Below are positions 19,482-28,951 of a stretch of DNA of 64,000 bases, one piece after another. The position numbers were made by a program, and so were the translations under genes. How positions within the stretch are numbered: the first letter of the stretch is position 1; each line of letters opens with the position of its first letter. This DNA is from Acinetobacter piscicola (GTDB lineage: Bacteria > Pseudomonadota > Gammaproteobacteria > Pseudomonadales > Moraxellaceae), in contig NZ_NIFO01000001.1 in NCBI RefSeq assembly GCF_002233755.1, forward strand, positions 310,001 to 374,000, read 5' to 3'. The notes below the pieces were generated by a model. That model made no database searches, had not been told where the DNA came from, and saw only the letters and a list, made by a program, of their open reading frames with translations.

Positions 19482-20181
19482 CTTTGCCAATGCTGTAACA
19501 AGCAATACAGTGCTTGAAGCGAAAAACATTTATAAGTCATTTACCGATGGTAAATCGAATGTGGATGTCATTAAAGGTTTATCGTTACAAGTTCAGCAAG
19601 GCGAGTTTGTCTCGATTGTTGGTTCGAGTGGGTCTGGTAAGAGTACGCTACTGCATATTCTCGGTGGCTTAGATCGACCCACTCAAGGTTTGGTGAATCT
19701 AAATGGCAAACGATTTGATGATTTAGGTGAGGCTGAGCGTGGTTTTTTACGCAATGAACACTTGGGATTTGTCTATCAGTTCCACCATTTACTTCCTGAG
19801 TTTACGGCTTTAGAAAACGTTGCAATGCCGTTGATGTTACGTAAAGATGCAGATTTTAAGCAAGTTAAACAACGAGCAGAGTTTTTACTAGAACGTGTGG
19901 GTTTAACCCATCGTTTAACGCATCAACCTGGTGAATTATCAGGTGGTGAACGGCAACGTGTTGCTTTAGCGAGAGCTTTGGTGACTCAACCTAAATTGAT
20001 GTTAGCCGACGAACCTACAGGAAATCTGGATCGTAAAACAGCAACCTCAATTTTTGAATTGCTACGTGAATTACGAGAAGAGTTCAATATGGCGATGTTG
20101 ATCGTGACGCATGATGAACAATTGGCTAAATCGGCAGATCGAATTTTACATATGCAAGATGGTTTGTGGATTGACGGTTAA
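19474..20181 (+). CDS. lolD: Lipoprotein-releasing ABC transporter ATPase LolD
   Basis: Cytoplasmic ATPase of 235 residues that energises lipoprotein release. It has Walker A GSSGSGKST, Q-loop 'VYQFHHLLPEFTALENV' (typical LolD), signature LSGGERQRVALARAL, Walker B LMLADEPTGNLD and the switch His in VTHD. The start ATG overlaps the permease stop codon, so the two are translationally coupled. A longer frame from 19387 lies inside the permease gene and is rejected. Confidence 0.95.
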   Translation: MSNFANAVTSNTVLEAKNIYKSFTDGKSNVDVIKGLSLQVQQGEFVSIVGSSGSGKSTLLHILGGLDRPTQGLVNLNGKRFDDLGEAERGFLRNEHLGFVYQFHHLLPEFTALENVAMPLMLRKDADFKQVKQRAEFLLERVGLTHRLTHQPGELSGGERQRVALARALVTQPKLMLADEPTGNLDRKTATSIFELLRELREEFNMAMLIVTHDEQLAKSADRILHMQDGLWIDG

Positions 20182-20227
20182 TTACAACTGATATTTAATA
20201 CAGCCTATTTTTTATTCTTAAATTCGC

Positions 20228-20265
20228 ATTTAAGCTCAACAGGTTTGGGCTTAAATTTCCTTTTA
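20228..20265 (+). terminator. Possible terminator after lolD
   Basis: ATTTAAGCTC (20228-20237) pairs with GGGCTTAAAT (20247-20256) with one G:T wobble, then TTCCTTTT. The T-run is interrupted. Confidence 0.5.
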
Positions 20266-20284
20266 ATAACAATAAAATCGAATA

Positions 20285-22759
20285 ATGATTATGTATATGT
20301 ACATCACCCTGATTGGATGGATATTAGGTATCTCATTCATGGGTTTTAAAACACCGCAATATTTAAGCCTATATTTCACGCTCACTTTTGGGTTGGGTGT
20401 AATTTTATTGCTATTCAAATACTTTAAATTTTCATTTTCGGATAAACCTGTATTTAGATACTTTGGTTTGATTGTCATTGGTATTTTTAGCTATTTATCG
20501 GGTTTATTTTATGCAGATCATGCATTAGAAAAAAGGCTCGCGCTAAGACCGCTACAAAGTAATCAGACGCAACATCTTATTTATATTCAGTCAATCAATA
20601 AAATTAAATTGAATGATCAGACTCAAGAGAATAATCAATCATTTCGACAGAAAAAGGTCATTCAACAAAGGGTTATTGTTTTAGCTCCAAACCAGCAACC
20701 CATTTCAATGTTGATGTATGTCAATGAGCAGCAAGCGGAAGAGATAAAGCTGGGGCATTATTATCAAGTTATTGGGAAATTCAAAGCTGTACATGGTTAT
20801 GCCATTGAAGGTACTTTTGATAAAGAAAAATGGTTTCTACAAGAGAATCTGCTTGGAATATTAAATGCTCAATCCGTTCAAGCCATAGATGAAAATCAAG
20901 TCAAACAATTTGGTTTACAGTCTTTTATTGATCAAGAGCAACGATTTAATCAACGTATTTTATTAAAAATAGAAAGTTTGCGTTTGGATTTTAGAGGTGT
21001 CATTTCCAATTCATCCTTACACAATAAAGGACTTTTGCTTGCATTGTTAACGGGTGATGAAAGCTTACTTTCTGTAGAAATTCAAACCTTATTTAAAAAG
21101 TTAGGTATTGCACATTTACTCGCCATATCAGGGCCTCATGTACTTATTTTTGCAATGATTTTTTGTTTTATTTTTAATCTTATTTTAAATAAAATCTATC
21201 CAAAAATATTTTTAAAAATTCCTAGACCATATTTGTTAGTCTATCCATTTTTAGCTTGCGTAGTTTTTTATACGGCTTTTGTGGGCTTTGAAATACCCGC
21301 ACTTCGTACCATGATCACCGTATTTATTCTTAGTGTGATTGTGCTTTTAAAACAGAAAATTCAACCTGTTAAACATTTACTTTTAACAGCCAGTATTTTA
21401 TTACTTATTGATCCTTTTAGTATTTTATCTTCCTCATTTTGGTTATCTTTCGGTGCTTGTTTTATTTTGATACGGGTTTATCAAACTTTACAACAGCAAC
21501 CCAATGAACAAATACAAACGTGGAAATCAAAGTTAAAGCTTTTTCTACAGGTGTTATTCGATTCGCAATGGAAAACATTTATTGCATTATTGCCGTTAGT
21601 GTTGTGGATTTTTCAACAATTTTCATGGGTGACTCCATTTAGCAATTTACTCGCAATTCCTATTATTGGCACTTTGGTTGTTCCGATCGAAGTTTTAGCT
21701 GCTTGTCTCAGTTTATTCTCTGATTCACTCGAAATATTACTTTTTAAAATTGCAGATTACTTGTTGAGTCTGTTATTAAGTTTACTTGAGGTTTTAGATC
21801 AAACTTCTGGCTTTCAATTAGATTGGTGGGCTTTTACCTCATTAGAAATCTTATGCATCGCTTTGGGGGTATTTATTCTGTTCTTACCCAAAGGTGTGAT
21901 TCCTAAATTTTGGGCTTCATTATGCTTAATCCCTTTATTATTACCCAATAAAAGTCAGTATATTTTTCAACTTAATGTTTTAGATGTCGGGCAAGGGCAG
22001 GCAGTATTTGTCAATTTACCTGAGCATAAAATGATGATTGATACAGGTGGTTCTTATGATGAAGCTAAGTTCAGCATCGGTCAAAATTTGATTATTCCTT
22101 ATTTGTCTCGACAAGGTATTTCTACGCTAGATCAAGTGATTTTGACGCATTTAGACCAAGATCATAGTGGTGCTTTTGTAGACGTTGCTAAAGAAATTGA
22201 AGTTAAAAAAGTGTATTCAAATGAAAAAGATCAGCGCTTTGATCATGCCAATTTTGAATATTGCTATCAAGGACAGCACTGGGAATATGGTCAGGTCAAA
22301 ATAAAAGTGCTTTCACCACCTCAAAATAGCCTAAGTGAAGCACCCTATAATCAAAATGAATTGTCTTGTGCGATTTATATTCAAGTACCAGAATCGAAGC
22401 AATATCAAAATTTTCTTATTATGGGGGATGTAGGTTGGGAAACAGAGTATCGATTGTTGCAACAATATCCTGATTTAAAAGTTGATGTATTGATACTCGG
22501 ACATCATGGCAGTCAACACAGTTCTTCTTTTGCTTTTTTAAAAAAGTTAAAGCCTAAGCTAGCTATTGCATCTGCGGGTTATGCAAATCGTTATGGTCAT
22601 CCACATCTTATTGTTTTAGAAAGATTGAAAGCATTGAATATTCCTGTAAAAACCACGATCGAACAGGGATCGATTGAATTTAAAATTAATACCAAAGGAC
22701 AAATGAGTATGACCAGTTTTCGTCAGACTCAGAAATGGTTAATTTTCAACAATAAATGA
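20285..22759 (+). CDS. comEC: ComEC/Rec2-type DNA uptake channel
   Basis: Inner-membrane channel moving single-stranded DNA into the cytoplasm during natural transformation (called ComA in Acinetobacter). The 824-residue protein has the full order: two to three N-terminal spans, an OB-like DUF4131 region, a multi-span competence domain (about 230-550) with 'LLALLTGDESLL' and 'AISGPHVLIFA', and a C-terminal metallo-beta-lactamase-like domain. That domain carries LDVGQGQA (about 566), THLDQDHSG (about 620) and LGHHGSQHS (about 740). Several ATGs cluster at 20285-20299; none has a strong ribosome binding site. The last seven codons overlap the convergent acyltransferase gene inside a tandem repeat. 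Confidence 0.92.
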   Translation: MIMYMYITLIGWILGISFMGFKTPQYLSLYFTLTFGLGVILLLFKYFKFSFSDKPVFRYFGLIVIGIFSYLSGLFYADHALEKRLALRPLQSNQTQHLIYIQSINKIKLNDQTQENNQSFRQKKVIQQRVIVLAPNQQPISMLMYVNEQQAEEIKLGHYYQVIGKFKAVHGYAIEGTFDKEKWFLQENLLGILNAQSVQAIDENQVKQFGLQSFIDQEQRFNQRILLKIESLRLDFRGVISNSSLHNKGLLLALLTGDESLLSVEIQTLFKKLGIAHLLAISGPHVLIFAMIFCFIFNLILNKIYPKIFLKIPRPYLLVYPFLACVVFYTAFVGFEIPALRTMITVFILSVIVLLKQKIQPVKHLLLTASILLLIDPFSILSSSFWLSFGACFILIRVYQTLQQQPNEQIQTWKSKLKLFLQVLFDSQWKTFIALLPLVLWIFQQFSWVTPFSNLLAIPIIGTLVVPIEVLAACLSLFSDSLEILLFKIADYLLSLLLSLLEVLDQTSGFQLDWWAFTSLEILCIALGVFILFLPKGVIPKFWASLCLIPLLLPNKSQYIFQLNVLDVGQGQAVFVNLPEHKMMIDTGGSYDEAKFSIGQNLIIPYLSRQGISTLDQVILTHLDQDHSGAFVDVAKEIEVKKVYSNEKDQRFDHANFEYCYQGQHWEYGQVKIKVLSPPQNSLSEAPYNQNELSCAIYIQVPESKQYQNFLIMGDVGWETEYRLLQQYPDLKVDVLILGHHGSQHSSSFAFLKKLKPKLAIASAGYANRYGHPHLIVLERLKALNIPVKTTIEQGSIEFKINTKGQMSMTSFRQTQKWLIFNNK

Positions 22760-23716
22760 TTCATCTCTTATCGTATCAATGAATGATTTATCTCGGATTG
22801 AATTAATTAAAGTTATCGCATCTTGGTGTGGAATATTATAGATTTTTTTTAGCTGAGGATGTGCTTTAAAGCGCTTATAACTCCAATGGTAGTACTCTGG
22901 GTGCTGCTGAATAAGTTTTTCTATTTGTCCGCAAATAATACTTGTACCTTCATTTGCACTTACTTGATAAATGCTTTCATCTACTGGCTCAATCGTCATG
23001 TTGAACCCATAATCTGCATTTCTTGTCGCATAAAGAAACAATGTTTTAGCCTTGGTTTTTTGAATCAGCTTTGCGCTTAAATTACTGGAATACAATGGAA
23101 TGCCAAAATACTCAATGAGTTCGCCTCCTTGATCGGGCGTATGATCTGGCAAAATCACTGTTGTTCCACCTTGTTTTAAAGCTTTGAAAATTTGTCGCAC
23201 CCCTGACTCATCAGTGGGAACTAAATTGGCTTTTTCTCGGCTCCTTGCTGCACGAACAAACTGATCTGCTTCGTTATTTTTGATTGGCTTATACATAATG
23301 GTCATTTGAGTATATTGTGCAATCCATGCATTCATGATTTCCCAAGTGCCAAAATGAGGTACGATCAGTACGAGACCTTTATCCTGCGCTAATGCTTCAT
23401 GAAAATAATGCTCACCTTGGACTTGATGAATTCGAGCAAGATTTTTTTGTGTAGAGCTTCCCCAAATTGTAAAAAATTCCATATAAGATTGAATTTCATT
23501 ACGAATCGCTTGGCGAGTAATCAATTCTCGATGTTGTCTATCTAAGTGCGGGAAACAGATTTCGACATTAAGGCGAATTGTTTCAGATGTTTTGGTGATA
23601 TGTAATAAATTGACAATATTCGCCAATAAACGTCCGATAAAACGGGCGATTGGAATAGAGCGTCGACTGAAAAAATTGAGAAGTCGAGAGATTATAGTCT
23701 TATGTTTGTCAGTCAT
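22739..23716 (-). CDS. LpxL/HtrB-family lysophospholipid or lipid A acyltransferase
   Basis: A 325-residue inner-membrane acyltransferase of the LABLAT superfamily. It has a hydrophobic N-terminus, the catalytic HFGTWE (an H-x4-E variant of H-x4-D/E), 'MYKPIKNNEADQFVRAAR', 'TVILPDHTPDQGG' and 'PEYYHWSYKRFK', which matches the LpxL/LpxM pattern. Its likely role is adding a secondary acyl chain to lipid A or a related lipid. Which position it acts on, or whether it is the main LpxL of the cell, cannot be told. The C-terminus carries two nine-residue near-repeats (SIRDKSFID, TIRDESFIV) created by a tandem DNA duplication that also ends comEC. Confidence 0.85.
   Translation of the reverse strand: MTDKHKTIISRLLNFFSRRSIPIARFIGRLLANIVNLLHITKTSETIRLNVEICFPHLDRQHRELITRQAIRNEIQSYMEFFTIWGSSTQKNLARIHQVQGEHYFHEALAQDKGLVLIVPHFGTWEIMNAWIAQYTQMTIMYKPIKNNEADQFVRAARSREKANLVPTDESGVRQIFKALKQGGTTVILPDHTPDQGGELIEYFGIPLYSSNLSAKLIQKTKAKTLFLYATRNADYGFNMTIEPVDESIYQVSANEGTSIICGQIEKLIQQHPEYYHWSYKRFKAHPQLKKIYNIPHQDAITLINSIRDKSFIDTIRDESFIVEN
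22750..22803. repeat. Imperfect 2 x 27-bp tandem repeat at a convergent gene junction
   Basis: Units 22750-22776 and 22777-22803 match at 21 of 27 positions. The left unit contains the comEC stop. Both units encode the last residues of the acyltransferase on the other strand. Confidence 0.75.
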
Positions 23717-23852
23717 CGGTACTAAAAATGAAAATAGGGTTCATATGTATTGTGCTTTAGCAAAATATTATAGAATAAATCATAATGATTGGACAGATTA
23801 TATATATTCCTTGTATATAATGAAGCATGAATAATTAATTTGGATGGTATAA

Positions 23853-24884
23853 ATGTCCGATTGGCCGCCGAAACCACAAAACGAAAACACAAACTCAAAT
23901 TCATCGTCTGGTCAACAACCTACAGGACAAGAATGGCGAATTTTAGAAAAAGTCGTACTTGCTTCAGTCGAGGAACAACGCCGCAGCCGTCGTTGGGGAA
24001 TTTTCTTTAAAGTTCTTACATTCCTTTATATCCTTGTTGTATTGGTAATGATGACTAAAAGTTGTTCATTATCGAGTGATGACGATGGGGAAATGACTTC
24101 AGGAGAGCACTTAGGTGTAGTGAACATTGTGGGGACCATTGATTCAAGTAATCAAGGTGTAAACAGTGTTGACACAATTAAGTCACTGAAAAAAGCATTT
24201 GAGTCAAAGTCTGCAAAAGCTGTGGTTTTAAATGTAAATTCGCCGGGTGGTTCACCTGTGCAATCTGATGATATTTGGCAAGAAATCCAATATCTCAAAA
24301 AGCAAAATCCAGATAAAAAAGTATATGCTGTGATTGGTGATATGGGCGCATCAGGTGCGTATTATATTGCTTCTGCTGCCGATGAAATTTGGGTTAATCC
24401 TTCAAGTTTAGTCGGTTCTATTGGCGTGATCATGCCGAATTATGGTGTAAATGGTTTAGCTCAAAAACTGGGTGTCGAAGATCGAACCATGACTGCTGGA
24501 AATAATAAAGATATTTTAAGCATGACCAAACCGATCAATCCTGAGCAAAAAGCACATATCCAAGCATTATTGGATAATGTTCATTCACATTTTATTACGG
24601 CAGTGAAACAAGGTCGTGGTACTAAGCTTAAATCTACTGATCCTGCAATTTTCTCAGGTTTATTTTGGACTGGAGATCAAGCGATCAAACTAGGTATTGC
24701 AGATAAAGCTGGTAATATTGAAACACTCAAACGTGAGTTAAAAGTCAATAAAGCTGTGGATTATACTGTTGAACGCAGTCCATTTGACTCAATTTTAGGT
24801 CGTATAGGATCTGAAATGGGACATGGTGTAGGTGAAGCTGTAAGTCAAAAGCTAGGTATGAATCAAGATGTAAAAATGCAGTAA
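23853..24884 (+). CDS. sppA: S49-family signal peptide peptidase (SppA/SohB type)
   Basis: Inner-membrane-anchored serine peptidase of 343 residues that degrades cleaved signal peptides. It has one span near residues 52-68 after a polar N-terminus, then the S49 core. VNSPGGSPVQSDDIW is present, and the nucleophile Ser167 sits in GDMGASGAYYIAS. The general-base lysine region follows after 'LVGSIGVIM'. It is the short, single-domain form (about 340 residues) rather than the 600-residue E. coli SppA. It stands alone, with a strong hairpin just after the stop. Confidence 0.9.
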   Translation: MSDWPPKPQNENTNSNSSSGQQPTGQEWRILEKVVLASVEEQRRSRRWGIFFKVLTFLYILVVLVMMTKSCSLSSDDDGEMTSGEHLGVVNIVGTIDSSNQGVNSVDTIKSLKKAFESKSAKAVVLNVNSPGGSPVQSDDIWQEIQYLKKQNPDKKVYAVIGDMGASGAYYIASAADEIWVNPSSLVGSIGVIMPNYGVNGLAQKLGVEDRTMTAGNNKDILSMTKPINPEQKAHIQALLDNVHSHFITAVKQGRGTKLKSTDPAIFSGLFWTGDQAIKLGIADKAGNIETLKRELKVNKAVDYTVERSPFDSILGRIGSEMGHGVGEAVSQKLGMNQDVKMQ

Positions 24885-24890
24885 AATTTT

Positions 24891-24931
24891 AAAACGTCTC
24901 TCGCTGTTGTATTGGTGAGAGACGTTATTTT
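24891..24931 (+). terminator. Hairpin after the sppA-type gene
   Basis: AACGTCTCTC (24893-24902) and GAGAGACGTT (24917-24926) form a perfect 10-bp stem followed by ATTTTAGC. Its presence argues against starting the next gene at the TTG inside it (24912). Confidence 0.7.
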
Positions 24932-24959
24932 AGCTCTTCAAAATAGAAAACCGAATATC

Positions 24960-25772
24960 ATGAATATCTCTAATCAACAAAAGCCACTCATTCATTTTGC
25001 GCATGCCAATGGTGTGCCTTCAAAAGTCTATACGAAGCTATTTGATTTGCTTAAAGATGAATATGATGTGATTTATGTTCCCTTACTTGGCCCAGATCGT
25101 CGCTACCCAATTGCTCAAGGATGGAATGAACTGGCGGATCAAGTTGTTGATAGTATTGTTCAGCAGGCTCAAGGACGTAAAGTGATTGGTTTAGGTCATT
25201 CATTAGGTGCAGTGATTACTTTAAAAGCTGCTTATAAACGTCCTGAATTATTTGAACAAGTCATCATGCTTGATCCTCCTTTGATTGTGGGGAAAGCTGC
25301 TTTTGTGATGTTCATGGCTAAAATTTTCAAACCAAAATTGATTGATAAAATTACCCCTGCTTCACTTAGCCTTAAACGTCGTGATCATTGGGATTCTCGT
25401 GAACAAGCGGCTGAATTATTAAGACCGAAAGGGTTTTATCAGCATTTTGATCAAGACTGTTTTCAAGCTTATATTGATTATGCTTTAACGGAAGATACGG
25501 CAAGAGGTGGTGTTGAGCTAACGATTTCTAAATATGATGAGGTCGAAATTTTTAGAACAAACTCCGATTCAATGTGGTTGCCGATGCCTAATCCACCCGT
25601 GGCATCACATTTGGTGATAGGGGATGAAAGCCCATTTCTAAAACAAAAGTTTCCACAAATCATTCAGAAAAAATTAGCGATACCTTTTACAGTGACCTCA
25701 GGAGGACATATGTTTCCTTTGGAACATCCTGTTAAAACTGTTGAATTGGTGAAGAAGCTCATTCAAAAATAG
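24960..25772 (+). CDS. Alpha/beta-hydrolase-fold protein
   Basis: A 270-residue cytoplasmic protein of the alpha/beta hydrolase superfamily. It has an oxyanion region HFAHANGVPS, nucleophile elbow GLGHSLGAV (Ser in G-x-S-x-G), a later Asp region 'VIGDESPFL' and the catalytic His in 'TSGGHMFPLEHP'. The closest everyday comparison is the MhpC/YcdJ-like esterase group. The natural substrate is unknown. The ATG at 24960 is chosen because the upstream TTG (24912) lies inside the preceding terminator; no strong ribosome binding site is visible. Confidence 0.82.
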   Translation: MNISNQQKPLIHFAHANGVPSKVYTKLFDLLKDEYDVIYVPLLGPDRRYPIAQGWNELADQVVDSIVQQAQGRKVIGLGHSLGAVITLKAAYKRPELFEQVIMLDPPLIVGKAAFVMFMAKIFKPKLIDKITPASLSLKRRDHWDSREQAAELLRPKGFYQHFDQDCFQAYIDYALTEDTARGGVELTISKYDEVEIFRTNSDSMWLPMPNPPVASHLVIGDESPFLKQKFPQIIQKKLAIPFTVTSGGHMFPLEHPVKTVELVKKLIQK

Positions 25773-25829
25773 TTTGAAATGACTTTGAAATAGGAATGAT
25801 CTTGTTTGATTCTTGAAATTGAGTTCATA

Positions 25830-25857
25830 AAAAAATGCATCCGAGGATGCATTTTTT
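25830..25857. terminator. Bidirectional terminator between hydrolase and purN
   Basis: AATGCATCC / GGATGCATT stem with a two-base GA loop, six As before it and six Ts after it. It serves both convergent genes. Confidence 0.9.
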
Positions 25858-25882
25858 ATTTTCATATACTTTATAGAGCTTT

Positions 25883-26515
25883 TTAGAACTGACAAAACTG
25901 AATAGGCTTTTCTAAAGGTTGTCCTTTATAAAGTACTTGACCTTCTTTTAGATGCTGAATTGTTCCATTACAAATCCATTCAACCGCTTGCGGGTAAATC
26001 AGATGTTCTAGCACATGAATGCGTTCTGCAAGTGATGCAACATTGTCATGTTGTACAACTTTTAAAACACCTTGTGTTAAAGCTTGCCCTGCATCAAGTT
26101 CCGCAGTGACATAATGAACCGTGCAGCCATGTAGCACATCACCTGTATTTAAAACACGTTGGTGCGTATGCATACCTTTGTAATTTGGCAATAGGGAAGG
26201 GTGAATATTCACCATTTTACCTTCCCATGCTTTGACAAATTGAGCACTTAAAATTCGCATAAAACCTGCAAGTATGACTAAATCAACATTCCAATCAAGC
26301 AATTGTTGATGCATTACATCATCAAAAGCTTCACGATTAGGATATTGTTTATGTTCAATAATTGCAGTGGCTATATTCGCATTTTTGGCACGTTGTAGTG
26401 CATAGGCATCAGGTTTATTGGAAATAACCCCAACAATTTTCCCTGAAAGATTGGCATCAATCAGGGCTTGTAAGTTACTTCCACTGCCTGAAACCAGTAC
26501 AGCAATTTTGATCAT
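25883..26515 (-). CDS. purN: Phosphoribosylglycinamide formyltransferase (GAR transformylase)
   Basis: Folate-dependent enzyme transferring a formyl group to GAR, step three of purine synthesis. The 210-residue protein contains the GAR-binding SGSGSNLQALIDA, the formyltransferase signature with catalytic Asn and His in MVNIHPSLLPNYKG, and HYVTAELDAGQ with the catalytic Asp. It lies nine bases after purM, forming the standard purMN operon transcribed leftward. Confidence 0.95.
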   Translation of the reverse strand: MIKIAVLVSGSGSNLQALIDANLSGKIVGVISNKPDAYALQRAKNANIATAIIEHKQYPNREAFDDVMHQQLLDWNVDLVILAGFMRILSAQFVKAWEGKMVNIHPSLLPNYKGMHTHQRVLNTGDVLHGCTVHYVTAELDAGQALTQGVLKVVQHDNVASLAERIHVLEHLIYPQAVEWICNGTIQHLKEGQVLYKGQPLEKPIQFCQF

Positions 26516-26524
26516 GTGATGTTC

Positions 26525-27595
26525 TTACGCAAAAATTACACGAATTTTTTCGTCAGCGCCTTCAACTGATTCAGCATTGTCTTGGATTTGACCAATTTTC
26601 CAAGCTTTTTCACCTTGAGCATTTAACACTTCAATGGTTTTTTCAGCATCAGCAGCATCAACAGCAATCACCATGCCTACACCACAGTTAAATGCACGAT
26701 ACATTTCGAATCTGTCTACACCACCTTCTTTTTGAAGAAGTTGGAATAATTCAGGCCATTGCCAAGACGATTCATTAATCACGGCTTGCGCACCATTTGG
26801 TAATACACGTGGTAAATTACCTGGAAGACCGCCACCTGTGATATGTGCCATCGCATGAACATCGACATGCTTAAGAAGTTCTAGGATCGCTTTCACATAA
26901 ATACGTGTTGGTTCCATTGCTGTATCTGCAAGTGGGCGACCATCAACGATTTGTGTTAAATCAACATTTTTAACATCAAAGATTTTACGAAGTAGAGAGT
27001 AACCGTTTGAGTGCGCGCCTGAAGAAGCAACACCAATCAAAACATCACCTGCTTTGACTTTAGTACCATCAATAATTTTACTATGCTCAACCACGCCTAC
27101 ACAGAAACCTGCTAGGTCATAGTCTTCGCCTTCATACATACCTGGCATTTCAGCAGTTTCACCACCGACCAATGCACAGCCTGCAAGCTCACAACCTTTA
27201 CCAATACCTGTTACGACATTTGCCGCAACGTCTACGTTTAAGTGGCCTGTTGCATAATAATCTAGGAAGAATAATGGTTCTGCACCGCAGACCAAAAGAT
27301 CGTTCACACACATTGCAACTAAGTCTTGACCGATTGTGTCATGACGGTTTAAGTTTAGTGCTAAACGTAATTTAGTACCGACGCCGTCTGTACCAGATAC
27401 AAGAACAGGTTCTTCATAACCTTTAGGGATTCTACAAAGTGCACCGAAACCGCCTAAACCACCCATGACTTCAGGGCGAGTTGTGCGTTTAGCGACAGAT
27501 TTGATTCGATCGACAAGTGCGTCGCCCGCTTCAATATCAACACCAGCGTCTTTATAGCTTAAACCAGTGTTTGGGGTAGAAGTTGAGTTGCTCAT
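26525..27595 (-). CDS. purM: Phosphoribosylformylglycinamidine cyclo-ligase (AIR synthetase)
   Basis: ATP-dependent ring closure of FGAM to AIR, step five of purine synthesis, directly after the PurL reaction. The 356-residue length is normal. Family motifs include '[17 protein letters not shown]', the ATP-site '[10 protein letters not shown]', '[11 protein letters not shown]' and '[16 protein letters not shown]'. It is first in the purMN operon, divergent from an AI-2E family permease. The shared 135-base region should hold both promoters; no PurR-like palindrome is evident. Confidence 0.96.
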   Translation of the reverse strand: MSNSTSTPNTGLSYKDAGVDIEAGDALVDRIKSVAKRTTRPEVMGGLGGFGALCRIPKGYEEPVLVSGTDGVGTKLRLALNLNRHDTIGQDLVAMCVNDLLVCGAEPLFFLDYYATGHLNVDVAANVVTGIGKGCELAGCALVGGETAEMPGMYEGEDYDLAGFCVGVVEHSKIIDGTKVKAGDVLIGVASSGAHSNGYSLLRKIFDVKNVDLTQIVDGRPLADTAMEPTRIYVKAILELLKHVDVHAMAHITGGGLPGNLPRVLPNGAQAVINESSWQWPELFQLLQKEGGVDRFEMYRAFNCGVGMVIAVDAADAEKTIEVLNAQGEKAWKIGQIQDNAESVEGADEKIRVIFA

Positions 27596-27730
27596 ATGTG
27601 AAGTCTCCGCATTCGTGCGCAGATTATACCTGAATATACGAAATTCTTATGTTATTTCTGCACTAAAATGTTATGTTTATTCAAATATTTTACTTTCAAT
27701 AACGATTAAATCTGAAAAAGGCGTGATTAC

Positions 27731-28936
27731 ATGCATGATCGGACCTTAAAACGAATTTTTATACTCGGTGGCATTGCTTTAATCCTCTGGGTTTTATACT
27801 TATTAAAACCTGTGGTAATCCCGTTTATCGCTGCTTTTCTTGTGGCTTATTTATTTAGCCCAGTGGTCGAAAAATTATCAAAATTTTTACCAAGATGGCT
27901 TTCAATTGCTATCGTATTTATTGGTATAGGCGTTGTGCTGACATGGGCAATATGGTTTGTTGTGCCTTTGGTGTGGAAACAGTTGATCTATGCAAGAGAT
28001 AGTATTCCAGCAGGAATTCATTGGATTAATTCAACTTTTTTACCGTGGGTTTCTCATTCGTTTAATGTAGAGCGAATGGAGTTAGATACAGACCAAATTT
28101 CACAAGTCGTCATGGAGTATGTGCAGACCAATTATAGTGCTGACAGCATTCAAACGATGGCACTGAAAATAGCGCAGTCTGGACTGAGCTTTATTTCTAT
28201 TGGCGGCACAATCGTATTAATTCCAATTATTGCATTCTATTTTTTATTGGACTGGAACCGCATGTTAGCGAGCTTAAAAAGCTTGATTCCACGTCAATAC
28301 GAACAAAGTACCATGAGCATTGTGAGTGAATGTCACAGTGTTTTAGGGGCTTTTGTCAAAGGGCAATTTTTGGTGATGATTTTGCTCGGAATCATCTATG
28401 CCGTTGGTTTACAATCGATTGGATTAGAAGTTGGTTTAATCATTGGAATGATTGCCGGTTTATGTAGCATTATTCCTTATTTAGGTTTTGGTGTTGGGAT
28501 TATTGCTGCAGTAATTGCTTGTTTTTTCCAATTTGGTATGGATCCAAAGCATTTATTGATGGTTCTGGCGGTTTTTGGTGTAGGACAATTAATCGAAGGC
28601 TATATTTTACAACCTTTCTTATTGGGCGATAAAATTGGTTTGTCACCCGTTGCTGTGGTTTTTGCTGTATTAGCAGGCGCACAACTCGCGGGCTTTGTAG
28701 GCATGTTAATTGCCTTACCTGTCGCAGCAATTATTGTGGTATTGCTTAAACACGCTAGAGAATGGTATGAGCAAAGTCAATTTTATCAATTGAGTACACC
28801 CGCATCCATTGTGATGCAAAATGATGGGCATGTTGAAACGATTTCAGTGAATAGTCAGCAAGTTGACCTTGATATTGAAATAAAAAACACGCAAGATAAC
28901 GAAGAAAAGGTCAAATCAGACCAAGAACCACTTTAG
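27731..28936 (+). CDS. AI-2E family permease (PerM/YdgK-like)
   Basis: A 401-residue inner-membrane protein with about eight hydrophobic segments of the AI-2E transporter family (PF01594). It has the N-terminal 'LKPVVIPFIAAFLVAYLFSPVVEKL', the central 'ILIPIIAFYFLLDWNR', 'GALVKGQF'-like 'GAFVKGQFLVM' and 'VFGVGQLIEGYILQPFLLG'. Despite the family name most members do not move autoinducer-2; some are ion antiporters. A 60-residue hydrophilic acidic tail follows the last span. hda follows after 15 bases in the same direction, a pairing common in gamma-proteobacteria. Confidence 0.86.
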   Translation: MHDRTLKRIFILGGIALILWVLYLLKPVVIPFIAAFLVAYLFSPVVEKLSKFLPRWLSIAIVFIGIGVVLTWAIWFVVPLVWKQLIYARDSIPAGIHWINSTFLPWVSHSFNVERMELDTDQISQVVMEYVQTNYSADSIQTMALKIAQSGLSFISIGGTIVLIPIIAFYFLLDWNRMLASLKSLIPRQYEQSTMSIVSECHSVLGAFVKGQFLVMILLGIIYAVGLQSIGLEVGLIIGMIAGLCSIIPYLGFGVGIIAAVIACFFQFGMDPKHLLMVLAVFGVGQLIEGYILQPFLLGDKIGLSPVAVVFAVLAGAQLAGFVGMLIALPVAAIIVVLLKHAREWYEQSQFYQLSTPASIVMQNDGHVETISVNSQQVDLDIEIKNTQDNEEKVKSDQEPL

Positions 28937-28951
28937 GAATTTATACCGTCT

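Noticed and set aside
20263..20478. Leftward frame over the comEC start
   Set aside because: Antisense to conserved ComEC N-terminal coding sequence, with no start signal.
24912..24959. TTG start for the alpha/beta hydrolase
   Set aside because: It lies within the right half of the preceding terminator hairpin and adds residues not expected in the fold.
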